Assembly: GCA_947494445.1 (NCBI GenBank)
Contig: CANLVD010000016.1
Coordinates: 1 to 64,000 of the forward strand
From: an uncultured Paracoccaceae bacterium
GTDB lineage: Bacteria > Pseudomonadota > Alphaproteobacteria > Rhodobacterales > Rhodobacteraceae
Length of the DNA stretch: 64,000 bases
Direction of reading: 5' to 3'
Below are positions 63,006 to 64,000 of this stretch, piece after piece. The position numbers and the translations under genes are program-made. Numbering within the stretch: position 1 is the stretch's first letter; each line of letters starts with the position of its first letter. The notes beneath the pieces are model-generated. The model was not told the origin of the DNA. It saw only the letters and a list, made by a program, of their open reading frames with translations, and searched no databases.

Positions 63006-64000
63006 TGACAGATCGCGCCATTTCGTCGGGAAATCCTTTTCAGCTGGGTGCGCATTCTGATGATGAGGGTGTGAATTTCGCGCTGTTCTCGGCCCATGCC
63101 CAGAAGGTTGAGCTGTGTCTGTTCTCGGAAGATGGATCATCCGAGATTGACCGCCTGTCGCTTCCCGAAGTGACCGGTCCGGTCTGGCATGGTCACGTCA
63201 AGGGCCTGCCGGTCGGAACGCGCTATGGCTACCGTGTTCATGGAAACTACGCGCCCAAAAGCGGTCATCGGTTCAACCCAAACAAACTGCTTCTTGATCC
63301 CTATACCCGGCAGATGCAGGGAGGGTGGGTGCAATCCGATGCTTTGCTGGGGTTTGACGCGGCAGCCTCTGACGAGGACCTGTCCTTTTCGACCGAGGAC
63401 AGCGCGCCTTACGTGCCGAAGTCCGTGGTCCCGGACCCGGCGGTATTTGCTGGGGCGCAGCGCATGCGCCGGAGCGAGGATGCGCGGGATCTGATTTATG
63501 AAGCCCATGTCAAAGGCCTGACGCAGGTGAACGCGGACGTATCCGAGCAGGTTCGTGGCAGCTATGAGGGGCTGGCCTCGGATGCCATGATCGTTCATCT
63601 GCAATCGCTGGGCGTGCGGGCCATCGAATTGTTGCCGGTGCATGGCTTCATCGATGACAGTTTTTTGCTGGAACGTGGTTTGCGCAACTACTGGGGCTAC
63701 AACTCCATCGCCTTTTTCGCGCCCGAGCCACGGTATTTCGGGCCGGAGGGTCTGATCGGCTTTCGCCAGATGGTCGACCGGTTCCACGCAGCCGGGATCG
63801 AAGTGCTTCTCGACGTGGTCTACAACCACACGGCCGAAGGTGATCAGCGTGGCCCGACGCTGAGCTTCCGCGGGATCGACAATGCGTCCTATTATCATCT
63901 GCTGGCCGGACAGCCGCGGTTCTATGTCAACGACTCGGGCTGTGGAAACACCCTGAATGTGGCGCATCCTTATGTGCTCAGAATGGTGCTCGACAGTCTG
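63005..64000 (+). CDS. glgX: Glycogen debranching protein GlgX, N-terminal part
   Basis: A GH13 debranching enzyme cut by the right edge; 332 codons are present. The N-terminal CBM48-like region has NPFQLGAHSDDEGVNFALFS, and the start of the TIM barrel shows YEAHVKGLTQ, then VLLDVVYNHTAEGD with conserved barrel-region residues. It overlaps the glgA stop by one base. The full protein should be about 690-700 residues; the catalytic Asp and Glu lie beyond the window. Confidence 0.93.
   Translation, partial: MTDRAISSGNPFQLGAHSDDEGVNFALFSAHAQKVELCLFSEDGSSEIDRLSLPEVTGPVWHGHVKGLPVGTRYGYRVHGNYAPKSGHRFNPNKLLLDPYTRQMQGGWVQSDALLGFDAAASDEDLSFSTEDSAPYVPKSVVPDPAVFAGAQRMRRSEDARDLIYEAHVKGLTQVNADVSEQVRGSYEGLASDAMIVHLQSLGVRAIELLPVHGFIDDSFLLERGLRNYWGYNSIAFFAPEPRYFGPEGLIGFRQMVDRFHAAGIEVLLDVVYNHTAEGDQRGPTLSFRGIDNASYYHLLAGQPRFYVNDSGCGNTLNVAHPYVLRMVLDSL

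Noticed and set aside
1-64000. CRISPR arrays, tRNA or rRNA genes, prophage or insertion sequences
   Set aside because: No regularly spaced repeats, cloverleaf-like intergenic segments, rRNA sequence or integrase, transposase or phage structural gene was seen. Intergenic gaps are short, and the three longest are described above.

Overview
The window is about 60% GC chromosomal DNA from an alphaproteobacterium, most likely a Rhodobacteraceae (Roseobacter-group) member. The basis is overall protein similarity recalled from family knowledge, the dnaB-alr and radA-cvpA arrangements, an rpsF-rpsR-rplI operon whose L9 carries a long acidic tail, TRAP transporters, a phnGHIJKLNM C-P lyase operon and a glgPBCAX glycogen operon. 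I see no rRNA, tRNA, CRISPR array, insertion sequence or phage gene.

Layout, left to right. 1-320: the end of an AT-rich unknown gene, apparently frameshifted. 370-2496 (-): a short-chain dehydrogenase and purF. 2719-3237: a GrpB-family protein. 3314-9771 (-): a LacI-controlled sugar ABC transporter operon with a cytoplasmic clan GH-J glycosidase, with a divergent 2-hydroxyacid dehydrogenase (9841-10884). 10955-20339 (-): alr, an MlaEF-type ABC transporter, four short membrane proteins including a PqiA domain, a DUF3857/transglutaminase membrane protein, radA, cvpA and a DUF3052 protein. 20470-24753 (-): a VOC protein, dnaB, an SH3-like membrane protein and the rpsF-rpsR-rplI operon. 25052-27832: guanine deaminase diverging from mgtE.

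28192-32756 (+): urease genes ureD, A, B and C, with a Tat-exported cyclase-family hydrolase and a 454-base gap between ureB and ureC. ureE, ureF and ureG are not beside them. 32764-39391: a YciI protein, then a tight operon encoding a fumarylacetoacetase-family hydrolase, a RutE-like nitroreductase, a three-part TRAP transporter and an intradiol dioxygenase, ended by a convergent GntR/FCD regulator. Nearly identical AATATCGAT palindromes lie upstream of both the operon and the regulator. This looks like a self-contained uptake and catabolic module for an aromatic or related acid that I cannot match to a named pathway. 39595-47589: polA, a TbpB-like lipoprotein and an RND efflux pair.

47743-55371: the C-P lyase operon phnG-H-I-(HAD)-J-K-L-N-M (-) with divergent phnF. 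A YihX-like HAD phosphatase gene sits between phnI and phnJ, overlapping both. 55624-64000 (+): glgP, glgB, glgC, glgA and the start of glgX, for glycogen synthesis and breakdown.

The best candidates for undescribed biology are the GntR/TRAP/dioxygenase module, the MlaEF operon with PqiA-like and small membrane proteins but no MCE protein, and the HAD phosphatase inside the C-P lyase operon.
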